From the NCBI RefSeq assembly GCF_900117395.1, contig NZ_FPEG01000003.1, positions 186,001-250,000 on the forward strand: a DNA stretch of 64,000 nucleotides. The letters run 5' to 3'. The DNA is from Agrococcus sp. Marseille-P2731 (GTDB taxonomy: Bacteria > Actinomycetota > Actinomycetes > Actinomycetales > Microbacteriaceae). Position numbers and translations under genes: made by a program. The notes below the pieces were generated by a model. That model was not told where the DNA came from. It did no database searches and worked only from the letters and a program-made list of their open reading frames with translations. Shown one piece after another: positions 44,234 to 52,719 of this stretch (position 1 is the stretch's first letter; each line of letters opens with the position of its first letter).

Positions 44234-45436
44234 TCAGCGCCGCAGCAGCCGCCCCAGTGATCGCTGGGCCCGCGCCGCGATCACGCTCGGGCGCAGCGGG
44301 TGCGGGCGCTCGAGGTCGACGATGCGCGACTCGAGCGCGCGCTCGCGCTCGTGCGCCTCCTGCAGCTCGCGCTCCAGCCGGTCGGCGAGGCCCTGCGTGC
44401 CGTCGCGCTGCACGCCGAGCCGGTCGCGATCCTGCCGCAGCGTGTCGGCGTCGAGCCTGGCGTTCGTGAGCTCCTCGAGCACGAGCGCCTCGAAGGGCGC
44501 CACGATCGCCGCCCGTTCGCGCTCGGCCAGCACCGCCTCCGGCTCGAAGAGCTGGTCGTCGGCATCGTCGAGCGCAGCCGCCAGCCGCTCGGGCAGCAGC
44601 GCGGGCAGCGCCGCGAGCGACTCGGGCAGTCGCTCGTCGCGCTCGTAGGGGCCGTGCTCCGCCTCCTCGAGCGTCGGCAGCCGGCACGCGACGAACGCGG
44701 TCAGCAGTCCGGCGCGCATCCGTCGCCAGTCGCGCATGCCGTGGTGCTTCGGCGAGGGGTGCAGGTCGGGGCTCGCGTCGTAGCCCTCGCCCATGTTGCG
44801 CGTCTTGCGCTCGACCTGGGCCATCGAGCGCCATGGCAGGTGCAGCACCTCGAGCGCGAGCTCGGCCGGCACCTCGCCGCGCTGCTCGATGGAGACGCGG
44901 TGGTTGCCCTGCGCCACCTCGACCTCGGGGTCGCCGACGTGCACGGCGTTGGGCGTGGGGTGCGCGATCAGGCCGGCGGCCCGCAGCTGCTCCTCGCTCC
45001 GCTGATCGCGGTAGGTGAGACGGCGGATGCCCGACCCGGCTCGGGCGAGCGGCCCGACCATGTTGACGACCGGCACGAAGAAGGAGCCGAGCGAGCGCGG
45101 CAGCTCGTCGAAGACCTCGGCGAGGGTGCGGCCGGGGTCGACCGGCCGGAGGAACTCGTCGGCGTCGCCGTTGATGACCCAGTCGGCACCGTGCTCGGTG
45201 GCCGCGAGGCGAGCCATCGCGGTGACGACGCGCGACTGCTGCTTGCTGTGCTCGAGGTCGTCGAAGACCGTGACGGGCGCGACGGCCGCGTACTCGGCGA
45301 GGATCTCTCGAGTGCCGTCGACCGAGCCGTTGTCGGTCACGAGGATCCGGTCGACGCCCTGGGCGAGGTGGTGCTCGAGGAAGGCAGCGAGGATGTCCGC
45401 TTCGTCGCGGACCATCAGAGTCAGGACGAGGGTCAC
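44234..45436 (-). CDS. Family 2-like glycosyltransferase with C-terminal coiled coil
   Basis: A 400-residue soluble glycosyltransferase of the Glyco_tranf_2_4 type. The N-terminus has LMVRDEADILAAFLEHHLAQG and TDNGSVDGT, and NGDADEFL carries the metal-binding DxD. After a segment with KHHGMRDWRRMRAG, the last 100 residues are charged helices, probably a coiled coil, ending with a basic tail. The GTG at 45434-45436 lies six bases after TAGGAT and is probably leaderless. It sits between whiB and the large glycosyltransferase. The substrate is unknown. Confidence 0.85.
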   Translation of the reverse strand: MTLVLTLMVRDEADILAAFLEHHLAQGVDRILVTDNGSVDGTREILAEYAAVAPVTVFDDLEHSKQQSRVVTAMARLAATEHGADWVINGDADEFLRPVDPGRTLAEVFDELPRSLGSFFVPVVNMVGPLARAGSGIRRLTYRDQRSEEQLRAAGLIAHPTPNAVHVGDPEVEVAQGNHRVSIEQRGEVPAELALEVLHLPWRSMAQVERKTRNMGEGYDASPDLHPSPKHHGMRDWRRMRAGLLTAFVACRLPTLEEAEHGPYERDERLPESLAALPALLPERLAAALDDADDQLFEPEAVLAERERAAIVAPFEALVLEELTNARLDADTLRQDRDRLGVQRDGTQGLADRLERELQEAHERERALESRIVDLERPHPLRPSVIAARAQRSLGRLLRR

Positions 45437-45442
45437 GCGCTC

Positions 45443-45448
45443 ATCCTA
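45443..45448 (-). promoter_or_regulatory. Leaderless-type -10 box (TAGGAT)
   Basis: TAGGAT reads leftwards and ends six bases before the GTG of the glycosyltransferase gene at 44234-45436. Confidence 0.55.
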
Positions 45449-45467
45449 TGAGCGCGCCAGGGACCCC

Positions 45468-45824
45468 TCAGGCGAGCTTGCGGAGCTTGCGGCGCTCGCG
45501 CTCCGAGAGGCCGCCCCAGATGCCGAAGCGCTCATCGTTCTCGAGCGCGTAGTCGAGGCACTGCTGGCGCACCTCGCAGGTGTCGCAGATGCGCTTCGCA
45601 TCGCGGGTGGAGCCGCCCTTCTCGGGGAAGAACGCCTCGGGGTCGGTCTCGGCGCAGAGCGCATCGGCCTGCCAGCCGAGCGGGTGGTCGTCGGCCTCGG
45701 TGCGGACGCCCGGGACCCCGAGCATGATCGGGTCGACGAACCAGTCGCCGGGCACGCCGCGGCGGAGCCCCTCATCATCGCTGCCTCGCGCTGCTGTCGT
45801 GCTGCGCTGCACTCCCTCTCGCAT
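45468..45824 (-). CDS. WhiB-family iron-sulfur transcription factor (WhiB2/WhmD type)
   Basis: An actinobacterial regulator of cell division or development. In the 118-residue reading, the [4Fe-4S] ligands are C57, C80, C83 and C89 (C-x22-C-x2-C-x5-C), followed by the G[IV]WGG turn (FGIWGGLSERER) and the basic C-terminal RRKLRKLA that contacts DNA. I chose the ATG at 45822-45824 behind GGGGGAAG. The neighbourhood of large GT2, DUF5719, manB and manA is where WhiB2 is normally found. A 12-bp palindrome lies about 50 bases upstream. Confidence 0.92.
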   Translation of the reverse strand: MREGVQRSTTAARGSDDEGLRRGVPGDWFVDPIMLGVPGVRTEADDHPLGWQADALCAETDPEAFFPEKGGSTRDAKRICDTCEVRQQCLDYALENDERFGIWGGLSERERRKLRKLA

Positions 45825-45873
45825 GGCTTCCCCCGGTTCTGCGAGACCCCGGCCGGGCTCGCGCTGCACCAAT

Positions 45874-45885
45874 TACACCGGTGTA
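45874..45885. promoter_or_regulatory. 12-bp palindrome upstream of whiB
   Basis: TACACCGGTGTA is a perfect palindrome 50 bases before the whiB ATG, in the promoter region between whiB and the manA 3' end. The surrounding AT-rich bases (CAATTACACCGGTGTAGTT) stand out from the local composition. It could be an operator or part of the promoter. Confidence 0.5.
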
Positions 45886-45946
45886 GTTCGTCCCGCGTCA
45901 AGTCGAGGATTCTACGCGTGTCGCTCGCTGAGGGCGGCAGCGCGCG

Positions 45947-47062
45947 TCACGGCGTGTCGAGCTCGATCGCCAGCCACGCCTCGGCCGAGTCGACCGCGAA
46001 TCCGGCATCGACGTCGATCCAGGCGGCCTCGCCGCTCGCGAGCGCGCGCCGCTCCCCGTCGACCTCCACCTCCGTCGGTGCGATGGCGAGCATCAGCGCC
46101 CGCCGGGCGTCGACCGCGTGCGGCCCCTCGATGCGCCGCAGCTCGAACGGCGCCTGCGGGCGGTAGGCCAGGGCACCGTCGAGCGCTTCGGCGGCCAGGC
46201 GCGGGTCGGCCACCGGCGCGGTGTCGACGACCGCGAGCAGCTCTGCCACGTCGACGTGCTTCGGGGTGAGGCCACCGCGCAGCACGTTGTCGCTCGGTCC
46301 CATGAGCTCGATGCCGAGCCCCTCGAGGTAGGCGTGCAGGTTGCCGGCGGGCAGGAAGAGCCCCTCACCGGGCTGCAGCGAGACGCGGTTGAGCAGCAGG
46401 GCGACGAGGATGCCGGGGTCGCCCGGGTGCGTGGCCTCGAGCCGCCGGATGGTGTCGGCCTCGACCGGCAGCGCCGCTGCGATGGCGTCGATCCGCTCGT
46501 GCGCCGCGGCGAGCGCGGGCGCCACTCCCAGCGAGCCCGAGAGCAGCCACGCGAGGGCGTCGTCTGCGCGCACGCGCTCGGCGACCGGCGCGAAGCGCGC
46601 GTCGATGCGCTCGAGGGCAGCGAAGGCGTCGACGGCGGCAGCGCGCGGGCGGAATCCGCTGAGCGCCTCGAAGGGCGTCACGGCGACCACGAGCTCCGGC
46701 TTCGCGGCGGGGTCGCGGTAGCTGCGGTGCGGCGCGTCGCGCGGCACGCCCGCCGCCTCCTCGCGCTCGAAGCCCGCGCGCGCCTGTTCGGCGTCCGGAT
46801 GCGCCTGGAGCGAGAGCGGCTCCGCGGCGGCGAGCACCTTCAGCAGCATGCGCGGCTGCGGCCGCTCGAGCGCGTCGAGCGCGGCGTCGAGGTCGAGGCC
46901 GGCGTGCTCGCCCTCGGTGACGCGCGCCGGGCATCCGGGGTGCGCGCCGAGCCAGAGCTCGGCCTCGGGGCCGCCCGAGGGAGCCCGACCGAGGTAGTCG
47001 CTCAGCAGCCTGCGGCTGCCCCAGGCGTAGTCGCGCGGTGCATTGGCGATCGGCACAAACAC
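45947..47062 (-). CDS. manA: Mannose-6-phosphate isomerase, class I
   Basis: Interconverts fructose 6-phosphate and mannose 6-phosphate at the head of GDP-mannose synthesis. The 371 residues include ELWLGAHP, the zinc-site stretch LSLQAHPD, KPELVVAVTPFEALSGFR, NLHAYLEGLGIELMGPSDNV and GGLTPKHVDV. I chose GTG at 47060-47062 behind GAAGGAG; the longer reading is Arg-rich and precedes the ribosome site. It is divergent from an acyl-CoA dehydrogenase gene and supports manB and the polyprenol-mannose enzyme. Confidence 0.95.
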   Translation of the reverse strand: MFVPIANAPRDYAWGSRRLLSDYLGRAPSGGPEAELWLGAHPGCPARVTEGEHAGLDLDAALDALERPQPRMLLKVLAAAEPLSLQAHPDAEQARAGFEREEAAGVPRDAPHRSYRDPAAKPELVVAVTPFEALSGFRPRAAAVDAFAALERIDARFAPVAERVRADDALAWLLSGSLGVAPALAAAHERIDAIAAALPVEADTIRRLEATHPGDPGILVALLLNRVSLQPGEGLFLPAGNLHAYLEGLGIELMGPSDNVLRGGLTPKHVDVAELLAVVDTAPVADPRLAAEALDGALAYRPQAPFELRRIEGPHAVDARRALMLAIAPTEVEVDGERRALASGEAAWIDVDAGFAVDSAEAWLAIELDTP

Positions 47063-47130
47063 GTCCCGGTCTCCTTCCCGCGATTTGCACGAGCGTACCA
47101 ACGAGCGCGCCGCCGATCTCGCGCTCCGCA

Positions 47131-47136
47131 TAGCCT
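47131..47136 (+). promoter_or_regulatory. -10 box (TAGCCT) of the acyl-CoA dehydrogenase gene
   Basis: TAGCCT begins 72 bases before the ATG at 47203. The leader contains two copies of GACGGCC and a GAGGAG ribosome site. Confidence 0.4.
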
Positions 47137-47202
47137 GACGCCGACGGCCCGACGGCCGACAGCATCCGCGGCACCGCCGCCGCCGACAGGAACCGAGGAG
47201 CC

Positions 47203-48381
47203 ATGACCTTCACGCCGCTCACGAGCGACTTCTACGGGTTCGCCGCCGACCTCAGCGAGGCCGAGCAGGCCTCGCTCACCGAGATCCGCGCCTTCATGGA
47301 GGAGCGCGTGCGCCCGGTCATCGACGACCACTGGCACCGCGATGCCTTCCCCATGGAGCTCATCCCGGGCATCGCCGCGCTCGGCGTCATCGGCGCGGGC
47401 TGGGCAGAGACGGCGGCGTTCGAGAACTCCGCCGTCTACCGCGGCTGGGTCGCGCTCGAGATGAGCCGCGTCGACGCATCCGTCTCGACCTTCGTCGGCG
47501 TGCAGAACGGCCTCGTCGCCGGCTCCATCGGGGTCGGCGGCAGCGAGGAGCAGCGCGCACAGTGGCTCCCGAAGCTCGCCGACTGCTCGGTCGTCGGCGC
47601 CTTCGGCCTGACCGAGCCGCTCTCGGGCTCCGACTCCGCCCAGGGCCTGCGCACCGTCGCTCGGCGCGAAGGCGACACCTGGGTGATCGACGGCGCGAAG
47701 CGCTGGATCGGCAACGCGACGCACGCCGACATCGTGGTGATCTGGGCCAAGGACGCCGAGGACGGCCAGGTCAAGGGCTTCATCGTGCCGACCGACTCCC
47801 CCGGCTTCACGGCCACGAAGATCGAGCGCAAGATCTCGCTCCGGATGGTGCAGAACGCCGACATCGTGCTCGAGGGGGTGCGCGTGCCGGAGGCGATGCG
47901 CCTGCAGCAGGCCGCGAGCTTCCGCGACACCGCGCGAGTGCTGCGCCTGACGCGCGCCGAGGTGGCGTGGAGCGCCGTCGGCATCATGGTCGGCGCCTAC
48001 GAGGCGGCGGTGCGCTACACCACCGAGCGCGTGCAGTTCGGCAAGCCGATCGCCGGCCACCAGCTCGTGCAGGACATGCTGGCGAAGTCGCTCGGGCACA
48101 TCACCGCCTCGATCGCCCTGTGCGTGCAGGTGTCCCGGATGCTCGACGAGGGCAGGCAGGGCGACGCCCACTCCGCGCTCGCCAAGGCCTACACGACGAG
48201 CCGCATGCGCGAGGTGGTCGCCTGGTGCCGCGAGGTCTGCGGCGGCAACGGCATCGTGACCGACTACGACGTCGCGCGCTTCTTCGCCGACGCCGAGGCG
48301 ATCTACACCTACGAGGGCACCGCGCAGATGAACTCGCTCATCGTCGGCCGCGCGATCAGCGGGCAGTCGGCGTTCGTCTGA
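47203..48381 (+). CDS. Acyl-CoA dehydrogenase, glutaryl-CoA dehydrogenase-like
   Basis: An FAD enzyme of 392 residues. GAFGLTEPLSGSDSAQGLRT and WVIDGAKRWIGNATHADI are typical FAD/substrate stretches, and the C-terminal YTYEGTAQMNSLIVGRAISG carries the catalytic-base Glu in the position used by glutaryl-CoA dehydrogenases. The ATG at 47203 follows GAGGAG. It stands alone among envelope genes, so its pathway (lysine/tryptophan or dicarboxylate degradation) is not evident. Its last 26 bases overlap the 3' end of the convergent mannosyltransferase gene. Confidence 0.9.
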   Translation: MTFTPLTSDFYGFAADLSEAEQASLTEIRAFMEERVRPVIDDHWHRDAFPMELIPGIAALGVIGAGWAETAAFENSAVYRGWVALEMSRVDASVSTFVGVQNGLVAGSIGVGGSEEQRAQWLPKLADCSVVGAFGLTEPLSGSDSAQGLRTVARREGDTWVIDGAKRWIGNATHADIVVIWAKDAEDGQVKGFIVPTDSPGFTATKIERKISLRMVQNADIVLEGVRVPEAMRLQQAASFRDTARVLRLTRAEVAWSAVGIMVGAYEAAVRYTTERVQFGKPIAGHQLVQDMLAKSLGHITASIALCVQVSRMLDEGRQGDAHSALAKAYTTSRMREVVAWCREVCGGNGIVTDYDVARFFADAEAIYTYEGTAQMNSLIVGRAISGQSAFV

Positions 48382-49147
48382 GCCGGAGGCGGTCGGTCGC
48401 CGCGGCCACCGCGCGGCCGACGGCCCATCCCGTGACGCTCGTGAGCGCCTCGCGCACGATGCCGGGCGTCATCTTCGAGACGCCGAGCTCGCGCTCCCGG
48501 AACCGGATCGGCACCTCGACGACCGTCGCCCCCGCGTCGTGGGCGCGCCTGGTCATGTCGATCTGGAAGCAGTAGCCCTGGCTGCGCACCTCGTCGAGCG
48601 GGATGCGGCGCAGCAGCGCCGCGGTGTATGCGCGGCATCCGGCGGTCATGTCGCGCACCGGCGAGCCCAGCAGGACGCGCGCGTAGACGTTGCCGAGGCG
48701 CGAGATCGCCTGCCGGTGCCACGGCCAGTCGACGATGCCCCCGCCCGGCACCCAGCGCGAGCCGATGGCGAGGTCCGCGCCATCGGCGATCGCGGCGAGC
48801 ATCCGCGGCACGGCCTCGGCGGGATGCGAGCCGTCGGCGTCGAACTCCACCACCGCATCCGCGCCCCGCTCGAGCGCGACGCGGATGCCATGCAGGTAGG
48901 CCGCCCCGAGGCCGTCCTTCGACGGCCGGTGCAGCACGCTGATCCGGGAGTCGGCCGCAGCCATGGCGTCCGCGAGCGCGCCGGTGCCGTCGGGGCTCGC
49001 GTCGTCGATGATCAGCACGTCGACATCGGGGGCTGCGGCGAGCAGCCGCTCGATCGTCCCGGGGAGCGCGTCGCGCTCGTCGTAGGTGGGCACGAGCACT
49101 GCGACGCGCAAGAGGACCCCGGTTCGTAGGAGGACAGCGCTGGACAT
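48356..49147 (-). CDS. Polyprenol-phosphate-mannose synthase (DPM1-like GT2)
   Basis: Transfers mannose from GDP-mannose to polyprenyl phosphate, the donor for extracytoplasmic mannosylation. The sequence has VLVPTYDERDALPGTIERLL, IIDDASPDGTG, FDADGSHPAEAVP with the metal-binding Asp residues, GSRWVPGG and SQGYCFQIDM. The start is uncertain: ATG at 49145-49147 gives 263 residues, while an internal TTG nearer the first beta strand is possible. It overlaps the acyl-CoA dehydrogenase 3' end by 26 bases. Confidence 0.9.
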   Translation of the reverse strand: MSSAVLLRTGVLLRVAVLVPTYDERDALPGTIERLLAAAPDVDVLIIDDASPDGTGALADAMAAADSRISVLHRPSKDGLGAAYLHGIRVALERGADAVVEFDADGSHPAEAVPRMLAAIADGADLAIGSRWVPGGGIVDWPWHRQAISRLGNVYARVLLGSPVRDMTAGCRAYTAALLRRIPLDEVRSQGYCFQIDMTRRAHDAGATVVEVPIRFRERELGVSKMTPGIVREALTSVTGWAVGRAVAAATDRLRLRRTPTAR

Positions 49148-49233
49148 CCTCGCACACGGAGCCCCGCCGCTCCGGCCAGGAGCGGAGTGCGAGCCTCGCG
49201 GGTGCAGCGGCGACCTTCTCGGCCTCCTCATGC

Positions 49234-49239
49234 CACGAT
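49234..49239 (+). promoter_or_regulatory. Possible leaderless-type -10 box (CACGAT)
   Basis: CACGAT ends six bases before the second of two tandem GTG codons (49246), which I take as the start of the ligase-like gene. The hexamer departs from TANNNT at one position. Confidence 0.35.
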
Positions 49240-49245
49240 GGGGTG

Positions 49246-50526
49246 GTGTCCGGGCAGAAGCGCAGGACGATCCTCGCCACGTGGATCGTCGCCAACGCGG
49301 CCTGCGGCGACGCCGTGCGCAACGTGACGGGGTACCCCGTGTGGGGCGCGATCGTGCTGCTCACCTTCGCCTGGGTCGCGATCGAGCTCGTGCTGCTGCG
49401 CGTGCGCCTGCAGCGGATGCCGGTGCCGGTGGTCGCCTTCGCGGCCGCCGCGGTCGTCTCCGCCGCGTGGGCGATCGCCCCTGGGTGGTCGCTGCTCGGC
49501 AGCCTCATCCTGGTCGGCACGATCGCGGGCGCTGTGCTCATCGCCACGCTGCCGTACCGCACGATCCTCGACGTCGTGCACTGGACGCTGCAGGGGCTGC
49601 TCATCGCCTCCGTGCTCTTCGAGTCCTTCGTCGCGCTCGTGCTGCGGCGCCCGCTCTTCCCGCTCTGGGCCGACTACCCGCCGGACGTCAGCGGAGAGCT
49701 GCACTGGTCGAGCGGCGCCATCTTCATCGGCGGGCGCGTGCAGGGCGTGATGGGCAACGCCAACCTGCTGGGCATGATCGCGCTCATCGCGCTCATCGTC
49801 GCGGGATGCCGCGCCGTCGCGCGCATCGATCGGGCGTGGCCGGTCTGGATCGCGCTGCCGCTGCTCATGCAGGCCGCGACGCGCAGCGCCACCGTCCTGT
49901 TCGCGACCGCCGTCGTCGCCGTGCTCACGCTGCTCGTGATCGCCTGGGTGCGCTGGCGCGGCGCCGTCTTCTACCGGATCTTCGCGCTCGCGGTCGCGGC
50001 GGGCGTCGTGGTCGTCGGGCTCATCATCGCCAACTGGGCGACCGTGACGGATGTCCTCGGCCGCGACGCCGACATGACGGGGCGCTTCGACATCTGGGAG
50101 CGCGTGATCGACCTCGGGCTCACGAGCCCGGTGGTCGGCGTCGGCTACCTCGGCTACTGGATGCCCTGGGTCGCACCCTTCGACCGGCTCGGCGAGATGC
50201 ACGGCATGGTCTACCTGCAGGCGCACAACGTCTGGCTCGACGTCTTCATGCAGCTCGGCATCGTGGGCGTGCTGCTGTGGGCGGGGCTGCAGTACCGCGC
50301 GGTCGCGAACTGCCTCGGCACCCTCTATCGCTCGCCGCGCGGCGAGCACGCGCTGAACGCCATCCCGCTGCTGCTGTGGGTCGCGCTGTTCGTGCAAGGC
50401 CTCGCCGAGTCGCGGCCGTGGATCGAGTTCGGCCTGATGCTGCTCGTGATCTTCGCCATCGGGCCGCTGCGGCGGCAGATCGCGCCGCGCGCGCCTCGCA
50501 CCGTCGCCATGCCGACCGCCTCTTGA
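49246..50526 (+). CDS. O-antigen ligase/polymerase-like membrane protein (Wzy_C)
   Basis: A 426-residue polytopic protein with ten or more helices and one large extracytoplasmic loop, as in O-antigen ligases and polysaccharide polymerases. Family-like features are GVMGNANLLGMIALIALIVAG, the periplasmic loop with MTGRFDIWERV, PVVGVGYLGYW, and the His-containing YLQAHNVWLDVFMQLGIVG. I prefer GTG at 49246 over the adjacent one at 49243. It probably joins or polymerises the surface glycopolymer made by the neighbouring genes; the acceptor is unknown. Confidence 0.85.
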   Translation: MSGQKRRTILATWIVANAACGDAVRNVTGYPVWGAIVLLTFAWVAIELVLLRVRLQRMPVPVVAFAAAAVVSAAWAIAPGWSLLGSLILVGTIAGAVLIATLPYRTILDVVHWTLQGLLIASVLFESFVALVLRRPLFPLWADYPPDVSGELHWSSGAIFIGGRVQGVMGNANLLGMIALIALIVAGCRAVARIDRAWPVWIALPLLMQAATRSATVLFATAVVAVLTLLVIAWVRWRGAVFYRIFALAVAAGVVVVGLIIANWATVTDVLGRDADMTGRFDIWERVIDLGLTSPVVGVGYLGYWMPWVAPFDRLGEMHGMVYLQAHNVWLDVFMQLGIVGVLLWAGLQYRAVANCLGTLYRSPRGEHALNAIPLLLWVALFVQGLAESRPWIEFGLMLLVIFAIGPLRRQIAPRAPRTVAMPTAS

Positions 50527-50562
50527 GCCCGCTCCGCTGAACCGCCCCCGCCCCAGCCTCGT

Positions 50563-50568
50563 TAGGCT
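50563..50568 (+). promoter_or_regulatory. Leaderless-type -10 box (TAGGCT)
   Basis: TAGGCT ends six bases before the GTG of the RgpF-WbsX gene; there is no ribosome site between. Confidence 0.55.
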
Positions 50569-50574
50569 GGCTCG

Positions 50575-52719
50575 GTGACCGACGACGAACAGACCGCGCG
50601 CCAGGACGAGCTGATCGCCCTCCGCCAGCAGCTGGACGAGCTGCGGGGCGCGCTCCGCAGCGCCGAAGACCGGGCAGCTCGCCAGGACCCCCTCGATCCG
50701 CGGCTGTGGAAGTCGCGCGCGGAGCGCATCGTGCGCTTCGGCGGCCGCGCGGCCCGGGCGGTCGTCCACGGCCGCCGTCGCCCGACGCCGCTCGCCGCCG
50801 GCGACGCCGACGCCCCCTCGTCGTTCGAGCGCTGGTCGGCACGCATGGACGGCTCCCGCTTCGTCGGCTTCCCCGTCGACTGGCGCTTCAGCCGCGTGCC
50901 CGTCACCGAACCCGCCGCCGTCGCAGCGGTCGTGCACTGCCACTTCCCCGAGCTGCTCGACGAGCTGCTCGCCGGCCTCAGCGTCATCGACGAGCCCTTC
51001 GACCTCTACGTCACGAACTCGTCCGGCACGCCGATCTCCGCGCAGCAGCTGCGCGCCGCGGGTGCCAGGCACGTCGAGGTGCTCACGGTCGAGAACCACG
51101 GCCGCGACATCTGGCCGATGCTGCAGCTCGTCAACGCCGGCATCCTCGACCCCTACCCGATCGTGCTCAAGGTGCACACGAAGCAGAGCGCGTGGCGCGC
51201 CGCGCACCAGGAGCTCGAGGGCGACGGGGCCTCGTGGCGGGCCTCGCTGCTCGGCTCGATGCTGGGCTCGCGCGAGAACGTCAGCAGCATCCTGGCGGCG
51301 CTGCGGGCCGATCCCGATCTCGCCGTCGTGACCGCGGACGGCAGCATCGCCGGCCCCGAGCACTGGGGCGGCGACCTCGAGCTCGTGCGCGGGATCTACC
51401 GCCGCCTCAGCATGCCGCTCGACCCCGATGCCCTGCGGTTCCCCGCCGGGTCGATGTACTGGATCCGCGGCTTCGTGCTGCAGGGACTGCGCGCGTTCCG
51501 CTTCGACCGCGACGACTTCGAGCCGGAGGCGGGCCAGGTCGACGGCACCTGCGCGCACGCGGTCGAGCGCATGATCGGCCTGCTGTCGGAGGAGGCCGGG
51601 ATGCGCGTCATCACGCGCTCCGAGGTGCCCGAGTCGCCCGGCGCACCGTGCACCGCGCCCCGCGCGCGGCTCGTGCCCTTCTACCTGCCGCAGTTCCACC
51701 GCGTGGCCGAGAACGACAAGTGGTGGGGCAAGGGCTTCACCGAGTGGTACAACGTCGCGAAGACGACACCGCTCTACCCCGGCCACGACGTGCCGCTGCG
51801 GCCGACGGAGCTCGGCTTCTACTCGCTCGAGCTCGACTCGGTGCGCGAGCAGCAGGCAGAGCTCGCCGCCGACCACGGCGTCGCGGGCTTCATGTACTAC
51901 TACTACTGGTTCGCCGGCCGACGCCTGCTCGAGCTGCCGATCGAGCGGCTGCTGGCGAGCGATACGCAGCAGCCCTTCTGCATCATGTGGGCGAACGAGA
52001 ACTGGACCCGGCGCTGGGACGGCGGCGACACCGACGTGCTGATCGGCCAGGAGTACGAGACCGTGCCGCCCGAGGACTTCATCGAGGACGTCATGCCGCT
52101 GCTGCGCGATCCGCGCTACCTGCGCTCCGGTGGCGCGGTCGTGCTCGCGGTCTACAAGCTCGCGCAGCTGCCAGACCCGGCAGCGACCGTCGAGCGCTGG
52201 CGCCAGCGCTGCCGCGAGGAGGGCGTCGGCGAGCTGCTGCTGCTGCAGGTCGACGTCGGCAGCGCCATGGGCAGCCTCCGCGAGGCGGGCGCCCTCGGCA
52301 TCGTGGACGGCTCGCTCGACTTCGCGCCGCACAACCTCGAGTGGGTCGCGACCGAGATCCCGGCTGACCAGTGGGATCCGCGCTTCGAAGGCAGGGCGAT
52401 GAGCTACCGCGCCATGGTCGACGCCTACGACGAGCGCCTCTCGCGCCTCGCGAGCGACGCCTACCCCGGCGCGATGGTCACCTTCGACAACACCGCCAGG
52501 CGGCAGTGGCTGCCCGACCTCTTCACGGGCACCAACCCCTACACCTTCCGGCGCTGGCTCGCCGCGTGCGCGGCGGCAGTCGCCGACCGCGAGCCGGATG
52601 CGCGGATGGTCTTCGTGAACGCCTGGAACGAGTGGGCCGAGTCGGCCGTGCTCGAGCCCACCGAGCAGTACGGGCGCTCGTACCTGCAGGCATGCAGGTC
52701 GGCGGTCGGGATCGGATGA
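50575..52719 (+). CDS. RgpF-WbsX fusion protein (rhamnan/surface polysaccharide synthesis)
   Basis: A 714-residue two-domain protein. Residues 1-40 look like a short coiled coil. Residues 90-340 match the rhamnan synthesis F (RgpF) pattern: VENHGRDIWPMLQLVNAG, VLKVHTKQSAWR, and AGSMYWIRGFVLQGL. From about residue 363, a WbsX (GH99-like) domain begins with VPFYLPQFHRVAENDKWWGKG and continues with MWANENWTRRWDG and VNAWNEWAESAVLEP. Such fusions occur in O-antigen and rhamnan clusters and are thought to add or trim sugars. GTG start, probably leaderless. Coupled to the next gene by an ATGA overlap. Confidence 0.88.
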   Translation: MTDDEQTARQDELIALRQQLDELRGALRSAEDRAARQDPLDPRLWKSRAERIVRFGGRAARAVVHGRRRPTPLAAGDADAPSSFERWSARMDGSRFVGFPVDWRFSRVPVTEPAAVAAVVHCHFPELLDELLAGLSVIDEPFDLYVTNSSGTPISAQQLRAAGARHVEVLTVENHGRDIWPMLQLVNAGILDPYPIVLKVHTKQSAWRAAHQELEGDGASWRASLLGSMLGSRENVSSILAALRADPDLAVVTADGSIAGPEHWGGDLELVRGIYRRLSMPLDPDALRFPAGSMYWIRGFVLQGLRAFRFDRDDFEPEAGQVDGTCAHAVERMIGLLSEEAGMRVITRSEVPESPGAPCTAPRARLVPFYLPQFHRVAENDKWWGKGFTEWYNVAKTTPLYPGHDVPLRPTELGFYSLELDSVREQQAELAADHGVAGFMYYYYWFAGRRLLELPIERLLASDTQQPFCIMWANENWTRRWDGGDTDVLIGQEYETVPPEDFIEDVMPLLRDPRYLRSGGAVVLAVYKLAQLPDPAATVERWRQRCREEGVGELLLLQVDVGSAMGSLREAGALGIVDGSLDFAPHNLEWVATEIPADQWDPRFEGRAMSYRAMVDAYDERLSRLASDAYPGAMVTFDNTARRQWLPDLFTGTNPYTFRRWLAACAAAVADREPDARMVFVNAWNEWAESAVLEPTEQYGRSYLQACRSAVGIG

